Assembly: GCA_030824295.1 (NCBI GenBank)
Contig: JAVBYA010000374.1
Span: forward strand, 1 to 8,292
Direction of reading: 5' to 3'
Length of the DNA: 8,292 bases
From: Bacteroidota bacterium
GTDB lineage: Bacteria > Bacteroidota > Ignavibacteria > UBA10030 > UBA8401
Shown piece by piece: positions 5,773 through 8,292 of the stretch; position 1 is the first letter of the stretch, and every line of letters starts with the position of its first letter. The position numbers were made by a program, and so were the translations under genes. The notes below the pieces were generated by a model, which ran no database searches, was not told the origin of the DNA, and saw only the letters and a program-made list of their open reading frames with translations.

Positions 5773-7560
5773 TCATTCATCTTCCACCGTCGATGCGATG
5801 ACCTCTTCCAGCGACGTGGAGCCTTCTTTCATCCTCTCCATACCGGACCGCCGAAGGGTCCACATGCCGTCCTTCGACGCCTGATCACGGATCGCGTTCT
5901 CATCCACTTTTTCACCGGCATTCAGCACGATATCCTTGATCGCTTTCGAGAAATAGAGGGCTTCATGGATCGCCGCACGCCCTTTGTATCCTCCGGCGCA
6001 TTTATCGCAGCCGACCGGTTTATAGAACGTATGGTTCCGTACATCCTCCTCAGAGAATCCGAACTTCAGCAGGTCCCCTTTGTCCCCCTCGTCCATCGGT
6101 GCTTTGCACACCTTGCACAACGTGCGGATGAGGCGCTGCGCCACGATGATGTTGATGGCATACGCGATCAGGAACGGTTCGATCCCCATCTTGTACAAAC
6201 GGGCCACCGCGCTCGGCGCATCGTTCGTATGGAGCGTAGAGAATACCAAGTGACCGGTGTTCGCCAGTTTGATGGCGGTCTCCGCCGTGATCTTATCGCG
6301 CATCTCACCGACGAGCACAATATCCGGATCATGACGCAGGATACCGCGGATGGATTGTTCGAACGACATCTTCGGGCCGATCTTCAGCTGCCGGGCCCCT
6401 TTGATGATATACTCCACCGGTTCTTCGATGGTGAGCACGTTCACCGTGGGGTCGATCACCTGATACAATGCGGCGATCAGCGTGGTCGATTTACCCGAAC
6501 CGGTCGGACCGGTCAGGATGACGATCCCCTGAGGCTTCTCGATCGCTTTGTAGAAGAATCCTTTTGCCGGTCCCTGCAGACCGAGTTTGTTCAGGTCGGT
6601 GATGACCTTCCGGTCGTCCAGCACGCGGATGACGACCGATTCGAACTTGTTCTTGAATTCGGTGGTCACGATAGGCATGATCGAGACGCGGAAGCGGAGC
6701 TGATGACCATCCACCACGCGCTGGATGAATCCGTCCTGCGACATCTCCCGTTCGAACCGGTCGACGTTCTTCGTCCGGTCCTTGATCACCGCCATCACCG
6801 CTTCGGGCATCGTGTTCTCCTGGCAGTGCCAGAGCTTCAGATTACCGTCCACACGGAACATGAAATTGGTCCGTTTCCCTTCGGAAGCAACGATGTGCAC
6901 GTCGCTCACACCGGTGCGGACCGCTTCGACGAGCGCGCCTTCGAACAGGTTCGCCAGCGCGCTCTTGTTGATCTCGGCGTTGAGTTCGTCCTCATCGACG
7001 TTCGCTTCTTCCTCGCCGGTCTCAACACTGATCTGATTGTCCTCAAGCAGCTTTAAGAATTCGTTCTGCCGCGGGATGACCTGCTCGGTCAGATTCTGGA
7101 TGTCCTTCAGCCGGCAATACGTGACCTCGTACTTCTTCACGTTGAAATTGCGGGCGATCAGGGGGATGTTGCGGTCGGTCGGGTCCGCAGAGATGATGAT
7201 CAGTTTATCCGGCTGTTTCTCATCGAACTTCAGCGGGATCATCTTCGTCTGCACCATCAGTTCCTTGTTCCCTTCCGGGAGTGCTTCGACCAGTTTCCGG
7301 ATGAAATCGAGTCTGGTCTTCTCGATGTTCTCGTCCGCGATGTAGATCTCTCGGAAGGCATACAGGTTGGCCACTTCACGGAACACCGCATCGTGGTCCG
7401 CATTGAATTCAGAGACAAGGATCTGACCGAGATTCCGGCGTTCCTTCTTCGACGCTTCGGTCTCTTTGATCCTCAGGGATTTCTCCAGGGTCTCATAGTC
7501 GATGATCCCTTTCTTGAGGAGCGTATATCCGATCTTGTCTGTGATGTCTATATCGGCCAT
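5773..7560 (-). CDS. pilB: GspE/PilB-family assembly ATPase
   Basis: This cytoplasmic hexameric ATPase powers pilin extraction and filament assembly through the PilC/GspF platform. It is 595 residues, normal for PilB/GspE. The N-terminal ~165 residues look like the MshEN/T2SSE_N region, including IIISADPTDRNIP near 121-133. An acidic linker follows (EEEANVDEDE, 183-192), then the two-lobed ATPase. Motifs are all canonical: Walker A GPTGSGKST (351-359), Asp box TIEEPVEY (377-384), Walker B DPDIVLVGEMRD (411-422) and His box STLHTNDA (441-448). There is a tetracysteine zinc site, CxxC at 482/485 and CxxC at 518/521, typical of the assembly (not retraction) ATPases. The ATG at 7560 has an AAAGG ribosome site 7 bases upstream. 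It sits 21 bases after the PilC-type gene. The presence of PilT-, PilM/N- and PilO-like genes downstream favours the name PilB over GspE. Confidence 0.96.
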   Translation of the reverse strand: MADIDITDKIGYTLLKKGIIDYETLEKSLRIKETEASKKERRNLGQILVSEFNADHDAVFREVANLYAFREIYIADENIEKTRLDFIRKLVEALPEGNKELMVQTKMIPLKFDEKQPDKLIIISADPTDRNIPLIARNFNVKKYEVTYCRLKDIQNLTEQVIPRQNEFLKLLEDNQISVETGEEEANVDEDELNAEINKSALANLFEGALVEAVRTGVSDVHIVASEGKRTNFMFRVDGNLKLWHCQENTMPEAVMAVIKDRTKNVDRFEREMSQDGFIQRVVDGHQLRFRVSIMPIVTTEFKNKFESVVIRVLDDRKVITDLNKLGLQGPAKGFFYKAIEKPQGIVILTGPTGSGKSTTLIAALYQVIDPTVNVLTIEEPVEYIIKGARQLKIGPKMSFEQSIRGILRHDPDIVLVGEMRDKITAETAIKLANTGHLVFSTLHTNDAPSAVARLYKMGIEPFLIAYAINIIVAQRLIRTLCKVCKAPMDEGDKGDLLKFGFSEEDVRNHTFYKPVGCDKCAGGYKGRAAIHEALYFSKAIKDIVLNAGEKVDENAIRDQASKDGMWTLRRSGMERMKEGSTSLEEVIASTVEDE

Positions 7561-7581
7561 AGCAATACCTTTGCCGGGTCC

Positions 7582-8292
7582 TTAGAAATAATAACTGAAG
7601 AAGGTCATCCAGCCGCCGCCGCCCGAGGGGGGTTTCGGTTTGATGGTTGCGGTCTCGGAGGAGACCAGTGTCAGCGCGGTGAGCACGATCATGATGATCA
7701 TGGAGATGACGAGCTGGATCATGTCGATGGCATTCCGCATGCGGTATCCGGTCTCCTTCTCATAGTACTCGGCCAGCTGCAGTGCGGTATTCTTCACCGT
7801 GCCGGTCTCCGCACCGGAATGGAACCGCGAGAGCGCCGTCTTGGTGAAGACGCCGGTCGCTTCGAACGCTTCGGTGATGCCCGCCCCTTTCTCCACCATC
7901 ATCGGCAGTGCAATGGTCTTGATCTGATGTTCCATGTATTTGTTCCCGCATGCTTCCGCCGACATCTTGATCACTTCGATGTTCTCGCCGGAACCGGAAT
8001 AGAGTGCATAGAACACGCGGCAGAAGATCTCGATGCTCATCTTGTGCATCAGGTCTCCGATCGCCGGGACCTTCCACATGTACTTATCGATCACATACCG
8101 TCCGCGCTCCGTTGCCACGAAACGTGCGAACACCACCGTAGGGATGATGAATCCGAGTGACAGCCAGAGGATATTGTTCACGATGAAATCGCTCAGCTTG
8201 AGCGTATTCTTGGTCATCGGGGGGAGTTCGATCTTGAACTTTTGGAAGAGACTGGCGGTCTCCGGGAAGATATAGGCAACGTAGTATCCGAC
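7582..8292 (-). CDS. pilC: GspF/PilC-family inner-membrane platform protein, C-terminal part (5' end outside window)
   Basis: This is the polytopic inner-membrane platform protein on which the PilB-type ATPase acts during pilus or pseudopilus assembly. The frame is open to the window edge: 25 further codons lie upstream of the Met at 8217, so that Met is internal and 236 residues are visible. They cover the second GspF domain. A pre-membrane segment ending in IELPPMT matches the family's LP-x-x-T feature. It is followed by a membrane segment (fragment residues ~41-59), a cytoplasmic helical region with the hallmark SGAETGTV (~159-166) and LAEYYEKET, and a last membrane segment (~192-210). Past that segment the protein continues about 26 residues with a Pro/Gly-rich tail (KPKPPSGGGG) ending in aromatics. 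Canonical members usually stop sooner. The next gene (PilB-type ATPase) starts 21 bases downstream, so the two are probably co-transcribed. The family call is firm; PilC versus GspF naming rests on neighbours. Confidence 0.93.
   Translation of the reverse strand, partial: VGYYVAYIFPETASLFQKFKIELPPMTKNTLKLSDFIVNNILWLSLGFIIPTVVFARFVATERGRYVIDKYMWKVPAIGDLMHKMSIEIFCRVFYALYSGSGENIEVIKMSAEACGNKYMEHQIKTIALPMMVEKGAGITEAFEATGVFTKTALSRFHSGAETGTVKNTALQLAEYYEKETGYRMRNAIDMIQLVISMIIMIVLTALTLVSSETATIKPKPPSGGGGWMTFFSYYF

Noticed and set aside
5717..5774. Possible 18-codon peptide starting at an ATG overlapping the ATPase stop codon
   Set aside because: ATGA overlaps are suggestive, but there is no clear ribosome site and the peptide has no recognisable feature; chance is likely.
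5965..7056. Long open frame on the plus strand (363 codons) opposite the PilB-type ATPase
   Set aside because: It lies wholly inside a gene with all canonical GspE motifs. The antisense product is low-complexity in His/Asp/Arg and has no family signature.
7393..8160. Plus-strand open frame (255 codons) spanning the PilC/PilB junction
   Set aside because: Shadow of two real minus-strand genes; His/Asp/Arg-rich, no domain, no ribosome-binding logic.
1..8292. CRISPR arrays, tRNA/rRNA genes, insertion sequences or attachment sites
   Set aside because: No direct-repeat arrays, cloverleaf-like segments, transposase-like proteins or terminal inverted repeats were seen; nearly all bases are accounted for by the eight genes.

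Overview
This window is one contiguous block of a type IV pilus / type II secretion-type (type IV filament) assembly locus. All eight recognisable genes lie on the minus strand, so transcription runs from high to low coordinates. The organism is a Gram-negative-type bacterium, because it has an inner-membrane PilM/PilN/PilO alignment module. GC is moderate (55-62% by eye in the ATPase genes, lower in the pilin genes). Gene order, the PilM-PilN fusion and the style of the pilin-like proteins would fit the Bacteroidota/Chlorobiota/Ignavibacteria (FCB) side of the tree, but this is a weak impression, not a demonstrated placement.

Layout in transcription order: (1) 8292-7582, the C-terminal 236 residues of a GspF/PilC inner-membrane platform protein, cut by the window edge. 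(2) 7560-5773, a full-length GspE/PilB assembly ATPase with every canonical motif. (3) An 86-base gap, then three closely spaced pilin-like genes: 5686-5159 (175 aa, MshD/PilV-like), 5146-4499 (215 aa, PilW/GspJ-like) and 4483-3293 (396 aa, PilX-like N-terminus followed by what looks like a DUF4900-type domain). (4) A 120-base AT-rich gap holding a near-consensus sigma-70 promoter (TTGACA-17-TATATT). (5) 3172-1901, a PilT-family ATPase with unusual active-site motifs. (6) 1896-334, a single protein joining a PilM-like actin fold to a PilN-like membrane/periplasmic part. (7) 325-1, the N-terminus of a PilO-like protein, cut by the window edge.

How they work together (inferred from the families): PilB and PilC drive subunit extraction and assembly. 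The three pilin-like proteins would form a minor-pilin or tip complex. The PilT-like ATPase would retract or regulate. PilM-N and PilO would link the cytoplasmic motor to a secretin that presumably lies beyond the left edge. No canonical major pilin (G|FTLIE type) is present in the window.

Points that merit a second look: all three pilin-like proteins have leaders of only 3-4 residues, and in-frame stops upstream rule out longer ones; PilM and PilN are fused, giving a GspL-like architecture; the PilT homologue has lost the acidic pair of the Asp box and the Asn of the His box while keeping Walker A and Walker B; and a strong internal promoter separates the pilT-pilMN-pilO part from the ATPase/pilin part.
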